DNA from: Clostridiales bacterium
GTDB lineage: Bacteria; Bacillota; Clostridia; Oscillospirales; CAG-272
Direction of reading: 5' to 3'
Assembly: GCA_022793655.1 (NCBI GenBank)
Contig: JAAWDG010000011.1
Coordinates: 1 to 64,000 of the forward strand
DNA: 64,000 bases
How positions within the stretch are numbered: position 1 is the first letter of the stretch; the number at the start of each line of letters is the position of its first letter. Position numbers and translations under genes: made by a program. The notes beneath the pieces were generated by a model. That model had not been told where the DNA came from, ran no database searches, and saw only the letters and a program-made list of their open reading frames with translations. This document shows, one piece after another, positions 1-7,541 of the stretch.

Positions 1-420
1 ATTGGCGCTGCCGCGAAAAATGTCATTGGTATTGCCGCCGGTTTGTTAGATGGCTATGGATTAGGAGCCCTCAAAGGCGCTTTGATGGCAAGGGGCACGA
101 AAGAGGTGGCAAGGCTCATTAAAGCAATGGGCGGCAATGAGCTGTCAGCTTATGGTCTTTGTCATTTAGGCGACTATGAAGCCACAGTGTTTTCGCCGTT
201 TAGCCATAACAGACGCTTTGGTGAAGCGTGGGTTACCGGAGAATCGTTTGAGGGATTGGCAGAGGGGTATTATACCGTGAAAGCGCTGATGGGTTTGTGT
301 GCGCGCTGTGGCGTGGAAATGCCTATTTCTGAAAGTGTTTATAAAATTTTGTATGAAAAGGCAAATGCGAAAGAGACACTCGGTCAATTGTTCTCCCGCA
401 GTATTAAGAGCGAACTTTGA
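1..420 (+). CDS. gpsA: glycerol-3-phosphate dehydrogenase, C-terminal part (cut by window edge)
   Basis: C-terminal 139 residues of the NAD(P)H-dependent enzyme that reduces dihydroxyacetone phosphate to sn-glycerol-3-phosphate for membrane lipid synthesis. The frame is open from base 1, so the ORF-track start at 43 (TTG) is just the first possible start inside a gene whose N-terminal Rossmann domain lies outside the window. Visible family signatures are the substrate-site helix AKNVIGIAAGLLDG with its conserved Lys-Asn, then RGTKEVARL, HLGDYEATVF and SHNRRFG, and the normal C-terminal length. The usual GxGD.xxT segment reads GDYEATV here. A strong terminator follows at 504-535. Identification is by recalled family motifs, not a search. 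Confidence 0.93.
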   Translation: MGAAAKNVIGIAAGLLDGYGLGALKGALMARGTKEVARLIKAMGGNELSAYGLCHLGDYEATVFSPFSHNRRFGEAWVTGESFEGLAEGYYTVKALMGLCARCGVEMPISESVYKILYEKANAKETLGQLFSRSIKSEL

Positions 421-503
421 TTGGAACTTTGTCTGAATTGATGATTGAATCGAGCGCAAATCGATTGGTTTGTTTTGGGAAATTGGTTCGATTATGTTAA
501 TAT

Positions 504-535
504 AAAAAGCCGCTGTGTTAAAACAGCGGCTTTTT
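504..535 (+). terminator. intrinsic terminator after gpsA
   Basis: A perfect 13-bp stem, AAAAAGCCGCTGT with ACAGCGGCTTTTT, closes a 6-nt loop and ends in a T-run. The A-run on the 5' side would let it work on the other strand as well, but no minus-strand gene ends here. Confidence 0.9.
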
Positions 536-581
536 GGTATATACTAATTGATAGAATGACAAAATGAAAGGCGTAATCAAA

Positions 582-1394
582 ATGGACACCATTCAAATTC
601 AAGCATATTCAGCTAAAGACGAAGTTTCCTTAATCAGCATGACAACCCGTGTGGAGGCCTATAAAGTGCTCATGTCTTTGCCGCGCGCTAACATGCTGGT
701 AGCAAAATATAATGATAAGACTGTGGGTTATGCATCTTATTCGGAGAACGTCTCAAAAGCATTTGTTTATGTTTATGTACATCCTGCTTGCTATCATATG
801 CACATTGGCAATCTTCTGTATCAAGCCATCGAGAATCGGTGCCGTCAAAAAGGGGTAAAACAGGTGTACGCCTGTGCGCGTAAAGAAAGCTTTATTGACG
901 ACGAGCATTTTGATTATACATTTGAATATGTGCGTATGGAATATCAAAAGCCCCAAAAGAATTCGTTTGCTTGCAGCATGCCCGAACGGGCGGCCATTCG
1001 GAAGTATCGGGACGATGATTTTGAGGGATGCAATCACATTCTTTCTTCGATTGGTTATAGACAAAACGCTGATAATTATTATAGTTTTGTCCAAACAGAT
1101 GGCGGATATCAGCAATGCAAAGATGATTTTTTTGTGTTGGACTTAGATGAAACCGTGACAGGCTGCGGCCGTATAAGAGACAATCGCATTGACCTTGTGG
1201 CTGTTGATCCGGCAAAGACAGGCTGCGGCTGTGGCCGCGCGCTGCTTGCCTATATGACCAGACAGATTTTGAAAAAGGGGCATTCCCGTGCTTTTTTGTG
1301 GTGCGAGGCAACAAACGAAAGAGTCAGAACTTTTTATGAAAAAAATGGCTATCGGCCTTGTTATGTCGCGTGTTGGCCGGTGAAACAATTATAA
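582..1394 (+). CDS. GNAT acetyltransferase with two tandem GNAT-like domains
   Basis: About 270 residues that read as two GNAT-fold halves, a family that moves an acetyl group from acetyl-CoA to an amine. The N-terminal half (to about residue 115) has VYVHPACYHMHIGNLLYQAIE, a weak version of the acetyl-CoA loop. The C-terminal half (about 135-270) has IDLVAVDPAKTGCGCGRALL, a better match to the V.P..RG.G.G..L loop, and ends with RTFYEKNGYRP, the usual GNAT tail. I place the start at the ATG at 582 because GAAAGG lies 10 nt upstream; the ORF-track ATG at 564 has no ribosome site. The gene stands alone between a terminator and a small gene. The substrate cannot be inferred. Confidence 0.82.
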   Translation: MDTIQIQAYSAKDEVSLISMTTRVEAYKVLMSLPRANMLVAKYNDKTVGYASYSENVSKAFVYVYVHPACYHMHIGNLLYQAIENRCRQKGVKQVYACARKESFIDDEHFDYTFEYVRMEYQKPQKNSFACSMPERAAIRKYRDDDFEGCNHILSSIGYRQNADNYYSFVQTDGGYQQCKDDFFVLDLDETVTGCGRIRDNRIDLVAVDPAKTGCGCGRALLAYMTRQILKKGHSRAFLWCEATNERVRTFYEKNGYRPCYVACWPVKQL

Positions 1395-1500
1395 TTTTCA
1401 TAGTCAACTGGTAAAACAGAATAAAATATGCGGCAAAAGGGAAAAATGAATGAGTAAGAAAATTTACCGTTTTAAATGAACATAGAAAGGGTTGTATAAT

Positions 1501-1674
1501 ATGGATATTCGCGATTTACCGCAAGGATTTGCCATGAAACTCATGCAAAACGAACAAGCGCTCAAAAAATTTGAAGCCTTGTCAGAGATGGAGCAAGAGT
1601 CAATTGCCACACAGCTAAAAAGTTTTACTTCTCGCAAGGAAATGCTGCAGTTTGCCAATGAGTTTATTGGATGA
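1501..1674 (+). CDS. small protein of unknown function, 57 aa
   Basis: A 57-residue acidic, helical-looking protein (MDIRDLPQGFAMKLMQNE...). I cannot assign a function, although short proteins with a similar DLPxGFxMxLxxN start are familiar from clostridial genomes. It is probably real: GAAAGGG sits 9 nt before the ATG at 1501, base composition looks coding, and Gln, Glu and Lys are spaced as in a soluble helical protein. The ORF-track TTG start at 1492 lies immediately after that ribosome site and is unlikely. No membrane segment or cysteine is present. Confidence 0.68.
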   Translation: MDIRDLPQGFAMKLMQNEQALKKFEALSEMEQESIATQLKSFTSRKEMLQFANEFIG

Positions 1675-1724
1675 GGCATCATGTTTGCATGTGCAAGTAG
1701 AGCGGATATAAGAAGTAAAACCGG

Positions 1725-2285
1725 TCATGATTTATTGGCATAGGTCGGCTTTCTTTTTTCGGCGATAAAAAGATAATATCCGGCTTCTTCATAAATCGTC
1801 ACACCGCCAAATATGGCAGTAAGCTTGTTTTGATACCACTTTTTGCGTTTGGTGACCATGTACATGCGTCCGCCAATTTGCAGCCGATTGAATCCTTTTT
1901 CAATAAAGTGTTTCGCTGTGCTGAAGTTGCTGTTGTAAGGGGGATTGGAAAGAATCAGCGTATAGCCTGTATCATCTAAGGCACGTAAACCATCACTTTG
2001 CAGTATACGCAAACAAGGCAGATGATTCAGGTTTGCATTGTGAGAAGCAAGCGATACAGCGCTTGGGTCCACGTCAACCATAGTTACCTTGTCTTGGCCG
2101 ATTTGCTTGGCCGCATAAATGCCGACAACACCATATCCGCAGCCTAAATCCAATACTTTATCTTGCGGCTCGAACGATACATGCTCTAACATAACCCGTG
2201 TGCCGATATCGAGGCCTTTGGGTGAAAATAAATTGGGTGCTGTTTCAAAATGCATAACGGTATTATGGATGGTAATGGTAATCAT
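1725..2285 (-). CDS. class I SAM-dependent methyltransferase, RsmC-like
   Basis: 186 residues with the layout of the RsmC (16S rRNA G1207 N2-methyltransferase) group. Motif I, VLDLGCGYGVVGIYAA, binds S-adenosylmethionine; motif II is MVDVDPSAV; the catalytic motif IV is SNPPYNSN, typical of enzymes acting on exocyclic amino groups of bases. The protein equals the single catalytic domain found in Gram-positive homologues, without the extra N-terminal domain of E. coli RsmC. An aldo/keto reductase lies upstream on the same strand with a hairpin between, so it may have its own promoter. The rRNA target is inferred from the family only. Confidence 0.85.
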   Translation of the reverse strand: MITITIHNTVMHFETAPNLFSPKGLDIGTRVMLEHVSFEPQDKVLDLGCGYGVVGIYAAKQIGQDKVTMVDVDPSAVSLASHNANLNHLPCLRILQSDGLRALDDTGYTLILSNPPYNSNFSTAKHFIEKGFNRLQIGGRMYMVTKRKKWYQNKLTAIFGGVTIYEEAGYYLFIAEKRKPTYANKS

Positions 2286-2339
2286 TTTTCTTGATCTTTC
2301 TTGTTTTTATATCGGTGATTTTCAACGTGTTATAGAAAC

Positions 2340-2362
2340 AAGGTCCGGATATCCCGGACCTT
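2340..2362 (-). terminator. hairpin between aldo/keto reductase and methyltransferase genes
   Basis: A perfect 9-bp stem, AAGGTCCGG with CCGGACCTT, and a 5-nt loop just past the reductase stop codon. On the minus strand it is followed by TGTTTCTAT, only moderately T-rich, so it may be a leaky terminator. Confidence 0.55.
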
Positions 2363-2370
2363 ATGCTTAT

Positions 2371-3513
2371 TTAGCCTGTAATCATGTTATCAATTTTTGG
2401 CAGCAGTGAAATAATGGGCAAATGTTGCGGACATAGGCTTTCGCACTGTCCGCACCCGATACAATGCTGTGCGTTTTTGTCAAATGTGTTATACAGCGAT
2501 TGCGCTTTATTCTTGTCATTATCTTTACAGAATTGATTATAGAGGGCGAAAAGTTCGCTGATTTTAATTTCGGAAGGACAGTCGGCACAGTATTTACAGC
2601 CGGTGCAGCCAATGAGCGCATATTGCTCAATGAGCGTTTTTGCTTCATCAAATAATGACTTTTCTTTTATAAAATATTGGTCGGGTATGTTTTCTGCATA
2701 GGCCAGATTGCCAACAACCTGATCAAGCGAGTTCATGCCTGAGAGGATAGTGCCGATTTCCGGCATGCTCCAGAGAAATTGCAGAGCCGCCTCTACCGGC
2801 TGTTTTCCGTTGGCTGCAAACAAATCCGCTGCTTTTTTAGGGAGATTCGCTAATAATCCGCCCCGCAGCGGCTCCATAATAATCACGCCTAAATTGTGTT
2901 TTGCGGCATATTGCAACCCTTGATAACCAGCCTGTTCTTTCATGTCTAAATAATTGAGCTGAATTTGGCAGAAATCCCATTCGTCGGCCATATAGTCAAC
3001 AATTTCTTTAAAAACCGGAAAATCATCATGGAACGAAAAACCGATAAAGCGGACTTTTCCGTCTTGTTTTGCTTTACGTAGTTTTTCAATTGCGTTATAT
3101 TTTAATACTTTATCCCAGTTTTCGCGCGATAAGGTGTGCAGAAGATAGAAATCGATATGATCGGTTTGCAGTCTTTCTAATTGGGTGTTTAAAAAGGTGT
3201 CAAAATCATCTTCTGATTGATAGAGGTAAGTGGGCGATTTGGTCGCTAAAAACACCTTGTCTCGATAGCCGTCCTGCAAGGCAAGCCCGGTCACACGTTC
3301 GCTATATCCGCCTAAATAGTTGTACGCTGTGTCAACGTAGTTGACGCCATGGTCAATGGCATAGCGTACCAGAGAGATGCTTTTATCAACGTCGATTTGT
3401 CGGCCGTCTCGATCAAAATTTCCTGCCGTACCATCTAACATAGGCAGACGCATCATACCATATCCTAAGGGAGAGACTTCTACATTACACTTGCCCATTT
3501 TACGCTTTATCAT
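2371..3513 (-). CDS. aldo/keto reductase fused to a ferredoxin-like 4Fe-4S domain
   Basis: 380 residues. The N-terminal ~280 form an aldo/keto reductase barrel: MGKCNVEVSPLGYGMMRLP at the start, then DTAYNYLGGYSE (catalytic Asp and Tyr), and LLHTLS at the usual His position. The last ~100 residues hold CTGCKYCADCP and CIGCGQCESLCP, enough cysteines for two iron-sulfur clusters. This architecture is a common oxidoreductase class in anaerobes, presumably linking NAD(P)H or ferredoxin to reduction of a carbonyl compound; the substrate is unknown. A near-consensus promoter and a 16-bp palindrome lie just upstream, so it is probably regulated by a dedicated repressor or activator. Confidence 0.9.
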   Translation of the reverse strand: MIKRKMGKCNVEVSPLGYGMMRLPMLDGTAGNFDRDGRQIDVDKSISLVRYAIDHGVNYVDTAYNYLGGYSERVTGLALQDGYRDKVFLATKSPTYLYQSEDDFDTFLNTQLERLQTDHIDFYLLHTLSRENWDKVLKYNAIEKLRKAKQDGKVRFIGFSFHDDFPVFKEIVDYMADEWDFCQIQLNYLDMKEQAGYQGLQYAAKHNLGVIIMEPLRGGLLANLPKKAADLFAANGKQPVEAALQFLWSMPEIGTILSGMNSLDQVVGNLAYAENIPDQYFIKEKSLFDEAKTLIEQYALIGCTGCKYCADCPSEIKISELFALYNQFCKDNDKNKAQSLYNTFDKNAQHCIGCGQCESLCPQHLPIISLLPKIDNMITG

Positions 3514-3572
3514 GCTTTTTCCTCACTTTATTAAAATTTGAATGGCTGGTAAAAATTGTAATCACTGGGTTT

Positions 3573-3588
3573 ATTGATCATGATCAAT
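3573..3588. promoter_or_regulatory. 16-bp perfect palindrome, candidate operator
   Basis: ATTGATCATGATCAAT is a perfect palindrome starting just past the predicted start of transcription of the aldo/keto reductase gene. That position suits a dimeric repressor. The cognate regulator is not identifiable in the window. Confidence 0.5.
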
Positions 3589-3597
3589 CTCAAAATG

Positions 3598-3626
3598 ATT
3601 GTACCACTTTTTCGAATAAAAAACAA
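3598..3626 (-). promoter_or_regulatory. sigma-A promoter of the aldo/keto reductase gene
   Basis: On the minus strand TTGTTT, a 17-nt spacer and TACAAT, with TGG just before the -10 giving an extended -10 element. Transcription would begin near 3591. Confidence 0.65.
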
Positions 3627-3687
3627 TATTTTATCAGGCTAATCGGTTGAAAAAGGCGAACAATAAACATGAAAGGCAGGTGTGAAA

Positions 3688-4458
3688 ATGAAAAAAATCA
3701 CAAATACCCTTTTATGTGCGGTGCTTGTTTGTGCGGTGGGCCTTATGTCATTTGCTCATTCAGAAACATCCGCTTATAACTGGTATGTAAAAAATAATGA
3801 TACCCATACGGCTCCTGTTTTAGATAAGGAATTATGCTTTATTGATCGATACGACACCTATTATGTGGATTCAGATGCATGCGAAGATGATAAAGTGCTT
3901 TATTTAACCTTTGACGCAGGCTATGAGAACGGCAACGTGGAAAAAATTCTCGACGTCTTAAAAGACCACAATGCCACGGGCGCATTCTTTGTTTTGGACA
4001 ACATAATTATGCGAAACCCGGAGTTGGTGAAGAGAATGTCCGATGAAGGGCACCTCGTATGCAATCATACGGCCAAACATCATGATATGACTAAAATTAC
4101 GAATAAAGAACAATTCGCACAAGAACTGAAAGCCTTAGAAGATGCCTACTTTGAATTAACAGGAAGAGATATGGCTAAATTTTACCGTCCTCCGGAGGGA
4201 CGTTTTTCCGAACAAAACTTAAGCTTTGCTAAAGAATTAGGATACAAAACGGTATTTTGGAGCTTTGCTTACGCTGACTGGGACAATAATAAACAGCCAG
4301 ACGAAGAAAAGTCGATTGAAAAGGTGCTTTCGCATACGCATAATGGCGAGATCATCCTTCTTCACCCGACATCTGCGACCAATGCCGCGATTATGGATCG
4401 GTTATTGACAGAATGGGAAAATCAAGGCTATCGCTTTGGTTCGCTAAGCGAACTGTAA
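3688..4458 (+). CDS. pdaA: PdaA-type polysaccharide deacetylase (spore cortex muramic-lactam pathway)
   Basis: About 256 residues with a signal peptide (KKITNTLLCAVLVCAVGLMSFAHS) and a NodB-type deacetylase domain. Diagnostic PdaA features are LTFDAGYENG (DAGYE in place of the general DDGPH), CNHTAKHHDM, YRPPEGRFSEQN, FWSFAYADWD and ILLHPTSATN. PdaA removes the N-acetyl group of muramic acid in peptidoglycan, the first step to the muramic delta-lactam needed for spore germination. I prefer ATG 3688, with GCAGG 7 nt upstream, over GTG 3682. The gene overlaps the next deacetylase gene. Symbol by motif match. Confidence 0.85.
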   Translation: MKKITNTLLCAVLVCAVGLMSFAHSETSAYNWYVKNNDTHTAPVLDKELCFIDRYDTYYVDSDACEDDKVLYLTFDAGYENGNVEKILDVLKDHNATGAFFVLDNIIMRNPELVKRMSDEGHLVCNHTAKHHDMTKITNKEQFAQELKALEDAYFELTGRDMAKFYRPPEGRFSEQNLSFAKELGYKTVFWSFAYADWDNNKQPDEEKSIEKVLSHTHNGEIILLHPTSATNAAIMDRLLTEWENQGYRFGSLSEL

Positions 4459-5135
4459 AAAGAAGACTTGGCGCGCTTATTTCTCTGTCACTTCTGCTTT
4501 TCGGGCCGGGGGTAAGCGCACGTTCCGATGCGGTTGTTTCTTTTCCGAATACAGAAAATAAAATTGCATTGACATTTGACGATGGTCCGCATCCCCAGTA
4601 TACAGAAGAAATTTTAGATATATTGGCTGAGAATGATATTAAAGCGACCTTTTTTATCATTGGACAAAATGCAGAGAAATATCCTGAAATTGTACAGCGT
4701 ATTGTAAATGAAGGGCATGAAATAGGCAATCATACCTATACCCATCCTCACATGCGGGCAACAAGTAAGGAAAAGTTAAATGAGGAAATTGAAAAAACCG
4801 AAAAGTTATTGGAGGGCATATGTTCCTATAAGCCGGTATTGTTCCGACCGCCAGAGGGTTTTTGCTGTTCAACGGTAGAGAACTGTGCAAAAGGCTATCA
4901 CTATCATATTATGTTATGGGATATTGATACCTGCGACTGGGCGCACAATTCGGTAGGCAACATTGTGAAAACAGTGGTGGGTAAAGCGAAAACGGGGGAC
5001 ATTATTCTTTGCCACGATTTTGTGACAAAGCCAAGCCCCACGCCCGAGGCAATTCTTCAATTTATACCACGCCTCAAAGCCAAGGGATTTGAGTTTGTGA
5101 CAGTATCTGAGCTGTTAGAAAGCGAACATGTGTAA
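4413..5135 (+). CDS. second polysaccharide (NodB-type) deacetylase
   Basis: 240 residues, secreted or membrane-anchored, with a hydrophobic leader (LGALISLSLLLFGPGVSA) after a basic N-terminal stretch and then a standard NodB domain. ALTFDDGPHP supplies the catalytic and metal Asp pair, GNHTYTHPH the metal-binding HxxxH, and LFRPPEGFCC and ILCHDF the later motifs. It probably removes acetyl groups from peptidoglycan or another cell-wall polysaccharide. The only good start is an ATG lying 46 nt inside the preceding pdaA gene, without a clear ribosome site, which suggests translation coupled to pdaA. It is a standard deacetylase and lacks the PdaA-specific DAGYE. Confidence 0.88.
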   Translation: MGKSRLSLWFAKRTVKRRLGALISLSLLLFGPGVSARSDAVVSFPNTENKIALTFDDGPHPQYTEEILDILAENDIKATFFIIGQNAEKYPEIVQRIVNEGHEIGNHTYTHPHMRATSKEKLNEEIEKTEKLLEGICSYKPVLFRPPEGFCCSTVENCAKGYHYHIMLWDIDTCDWAHNSVGNIVKTVVGKAKTGDIILCHDFVTKPSPTPEAILQFIPRLKAKGFEFVTVSELLESEHV

Positions 5136-5165
5136 AAAAGAGCGCTGTATTTACAGCGCTCTTTT
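5136..5165. terminator. bidirectional intrinsic terminator
   Basis: A 14-bp stem, AAAAGAGCGCTGTA with TACAGCGCTCTTTT, lies between the convergent deacetylase and YesL-family genes. It has A/T runs on both sides and so can serve both strands. Confidence 0.88.
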
Positions 5166-5185
5166 ATATGCTATCGTATGAAATT

Positions 5186-6142
5186 TTAATCTAAATGATC
5201 TCGAAAAATGGGTTTTTCTTTTTTGACTTCCTCTTCTTTTTCAACATATGGATCAATCATGATTTCTTGTATAGAGGGCCAGGCAGCATACGTACCAATA
5301 AACATGCAAAGCGAAAGGGTAATGGCCAGCGGCATTAAAAAGCCAAGCGGATAAAAAATCATAAGCAAAGCAAAATTGATACCGATCACACAGGCAATAC
5401 CAAGTAAAGCCACCAAGTTTCTTTTGATATTCAGCACCACAAAAAGCAAAGAATTTTTTAATACTTTAAAAAGACTGAGTTTGAAAGTGGGTATGAGAAT
5501 GTAAATATAAAAACGCATTACAAAATAAACAATGAAAATACCGATTGCAGCATAACGCATCATGCCGCCGTATACGATGATGTCATAGACCAGCGCGACG
5601 AGTATTAACGCGTCTAATAAACCAAACAAGAGGCCTTGTTTCCAATTCTTTTTAATAATATCACGAAAATCAGACAGCATAAAAAGAGGTTGTCCTTTTA
5701 CAATATTTCGCAAATTATAGGTAATGCCGAGATTGGCAAAACCAAATGTAAATAATAAAAGAAAGCCTAAGGCATAAAAAACAAAGGTGAGCGGTGTATT
5801 AATCATCATGGTGCCTTGCATACCGGTAACGCCGTAAAGCGCGCTGATCACCGGATTACCTTGCCCTGAACTAATGAGAGGGAAAAGATTTGCAAACAAG
5901 GCAGAGGCCGGCGCTGTTGTTGTTTTACCGACATAGCCGCTGGCAGCCAGCAAAACGAAAAAGAGAGGAAAGTTGGCTAAAAAATAGAGTAAATTTAACT
6001 GTACTAATTTACCAAATTTGCGGCCGGTTAATTTAAAAAAGAAACTAAAATTTCGTGTTTCATCTACATCATCAGGTACGCCTTTGCCATCTTTATTTAA
6101 AAAATTATAAATGTTGAATCGACTCTTTTTTTCTTCTGACAT
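5186..6142 (-). CDS. YesL/DUF624-family membrane protein
   Basis: 318 residues. The N-terminal pattern FNIYNFLNKDGKGVPDD...FFFKLTGRKFGKLVQLNLLYFL is the hallmark of DUF624 (YesL), a family of polytopic proteins often found near carbohydrate ABC transporters. Five to six hydrophobic segments follow, and the C-terminus is a charged tail (EKEEEVKKEKP). The biochemical role of the family is not established. No sugar transporter is adjacent; its only partner is the small membrane gene 13 nt upstream on the same strand, with which it probably forms an operon. Confidence 0.8.
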   Translation of the reverse strand: MSEEKKSRFNIYNFLNKDGKGVPDDVDETRNFSFFFKLTGRKFGKLVQLNLLYFLANFPLFFVLLAASGYVGKTTTAPASALFANLFPLISSGQGNPVISALYGVTGMQGTMMINTPLTFVFYALGFLLLFTFGFANLGITYNLRNIVKGQPLFMLSDFRDIIKKNWKQGLLFGLLDALILVALVYDIIVYGGMMRYAAIGIFIVYFVMRFYIYILIPTFKLSLFKVLKNSLLFVVLNIKRNLVALLGIACVIGINFALLMIFYPLGFLMPLAITLSLCMFIGTYAAWPSIQEIMIDPYVEKEEEVKKEKPIFRDHLD

Positions 6143-6155
6143 TTTGCGAAATCCT

Positions 6156-6704
6156 TTACGAAAAATAAAGTATAGTGTGTGTGAGCAAGCCGCCTAAACA
6201 CATAAGTCCCGCTACCGATGTAAAGTCACGATAGAAGCATCGGCTTGTTTGAGAAAACACGGTTTCAAGTCCATTAGCCTGCTTTTTGGTCTGCGTTCGA
6301 TAAGCCAATGTGCGCACCGCAAGCAGCAAATAGCAATAGCTTAAAAAGGCTCTGGAAGCGATGAGAAACGCACAGGGCAGAATAGCCGATGAGCCTGTTT
6401 TTGTTATAAAAGCGCTGGCAGACAAAATAAAATAGGTATCTTGTGCTGTTTCAAAAATGAGTGCCAAAAGCGAGGCCGGCGTACCATACACCGTGATGGA
6501 TAGAAAGATCACACCAACGATAGGGGCCAGCGTAATAAAAAAGCTGTTCATAAAGCCTGGCCAAAATGAAGCCGTTAACTGATTGGTGCCATCAATATAA
6601 GCGCCAAAGCGAGTCAGGCAAAGCTGGCCGATAGAAATGCCTATACCAGCGGCTAAAAGAGGAATAAGAATGTGTGTCCAATTAATTTTTTTCAAAACGA
6701 TCAC
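6156..6704 (-). CDS. membrane protein of unknown function
   Basis: 182 residues with four or five hydrophobic segments (ILIPLLAAGIGISIG, NSFFITLAPIVGVIFLSI, SSAILPCAFLIASRAFL, a C-terminal GLMCLGGLLTHTILYF). I do not recognise the family; the topology is loosely like SpoIIM-type proteins, but no motif supports that. The start is uncertain: GTG at 6704, or TTG at 6695, which has GGTG 7 nt upstream and would give MKKINWTH. It lies 13 nt before the DUF624 gene and is probably cotranscribed with it. Confidence 0.65.
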   Translation of the reverse strand: MIVLKKINWTHILIPLLAAGIGISIGQLCLTRFGAYIDGTNQLTASFWPGFMNSFFITLAPIVGVIFLSITVYGTPASLLALIFETAQDTYFILSASAFITKTGSSAILPCAFLIASRAFLSYCYLLLAVRTLAYRTQTKKQANGLETVFSQTSRCFYRDFTSVAGLMCLGGLLTHTILYFS

Positions 6705-6879
6705 CGTTGATACAATATGCTCGTTTTGTCATAAACATTCCGGCCAAAAAATAAAACGTTCTGGCTCTGCTTAAAAATAACTCATCAGGAATATGATCAT
6801 TTTACCATATTTATGTTAACGAATCAACAACCGCTTGCGCAATTTTGAATAGAGGATTATAATAGACGTTGAAAATGAG

Positions 6880-7521
6880 ATGTTTTTTGCTGAATGCGGT
6901 AGTCGCTTCATGCAGAAAATAGAAAGTGTGAGCCAAGTGACATCAAATATAAAAAATTATTTTGCTAATATACCAACACTACATACCAAGCGTCTGATTT
7001 TGAGAAAAATGGAAATGCGAGATGCAGAAGATGTGTATGAATATTCATCGGATAACCGCGTACCGGAATATTTGCTTTGGCGGCCGCACACCAGTCTGGA
7101 AGAGAGTCGGCGCTATGTTCATTTAGTGAAAAAATACTATGCGAAAAAAGAGTTTTTTGATTGGGCGCTGGAACATCAAGAATCGGGCAGAATGATTGGC
7201 ACTTGCGGCTTTGCCCGCATTGATGAAACGAATTTGTGCGCTGAGCTTGGTTATGTGCTGAACCATGATTATTGGGGGCAGGGGCTCGCGGTCGAGGCGG
7301 CACGCGAGGTGCTTCGTATCGGTTTTGAGGTGCTGTCTTTTCATCGCATAGAGGCCCGTTATATGGTGGAAAACACTGCGTCTGCCCGGGTGCTTGAAAA
7401 ATTAGGCTTTACATTCGAAGGGGTACATCGGAAAGCGATCTATGTAAAAGGAGAGTTTCGAGACATCGGCTATTATGCGCTGTTAAAAGAAGACTATAAA
7501 CAAATAAAGAAAGACGGGTAA
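6880..7521 (+). CDS. GNAT acetyltransferase, RimJ/RimL-like
   Basis: 213 residues matching the ribosomal-protein-serine/alanine acetyltransferase subgroup: TLHTKRLILRKMEMRDAEDVYEYSSD at the start of the domain, ELGYVLNHDYWGQGLAVEAA as the acetyl-CoA loop (G.G...EA), and EARYMVENTASARVLEKLGF near the end. Members acetylate protein N-termini or small amines. About 28 residues precede the usual domain start. Either ATG 6880 or ATG 6910 could be the start, and neither has a strong ribosome site. Transcribed toward tyrS with a shared terminator. Confidence 0.85.
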   Translation: MFFAECGSRFMQKIESVSQVTSNIKNYFANIPTLHTKRLILRKMEMRDAEDVYEYSSDNRVPEYLLWRPHTSLEESRRYVHLVKKYYAKKEFFDWALEHQESGRMIGTCGFARIDETNLCAELGYVLNHDYWGQGLAVEAAREVLRIGFEVLSFHRIEARYMVENTASARVLEKLGFTFEGVHRKAIYVKGEFRDIGYYALLKEDYKQIKKDG

Positions 7522-7540
7522 TCCCGTCTTTCTTTATTTG
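7501..7540. terminator. bidirectional terminator between GNAT gene and tyrS
   Basis: An 18-bp perfect inverted repeat (CAAATAAAGAAAGACGGG and its complement) with a TAAT loop. It overlaps the stop codon of the acetyltransferase and ends 2 nt from the tyrS stop codon on the other strand. Confidence 0.9.
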
Positions 7541-7541
7541 T

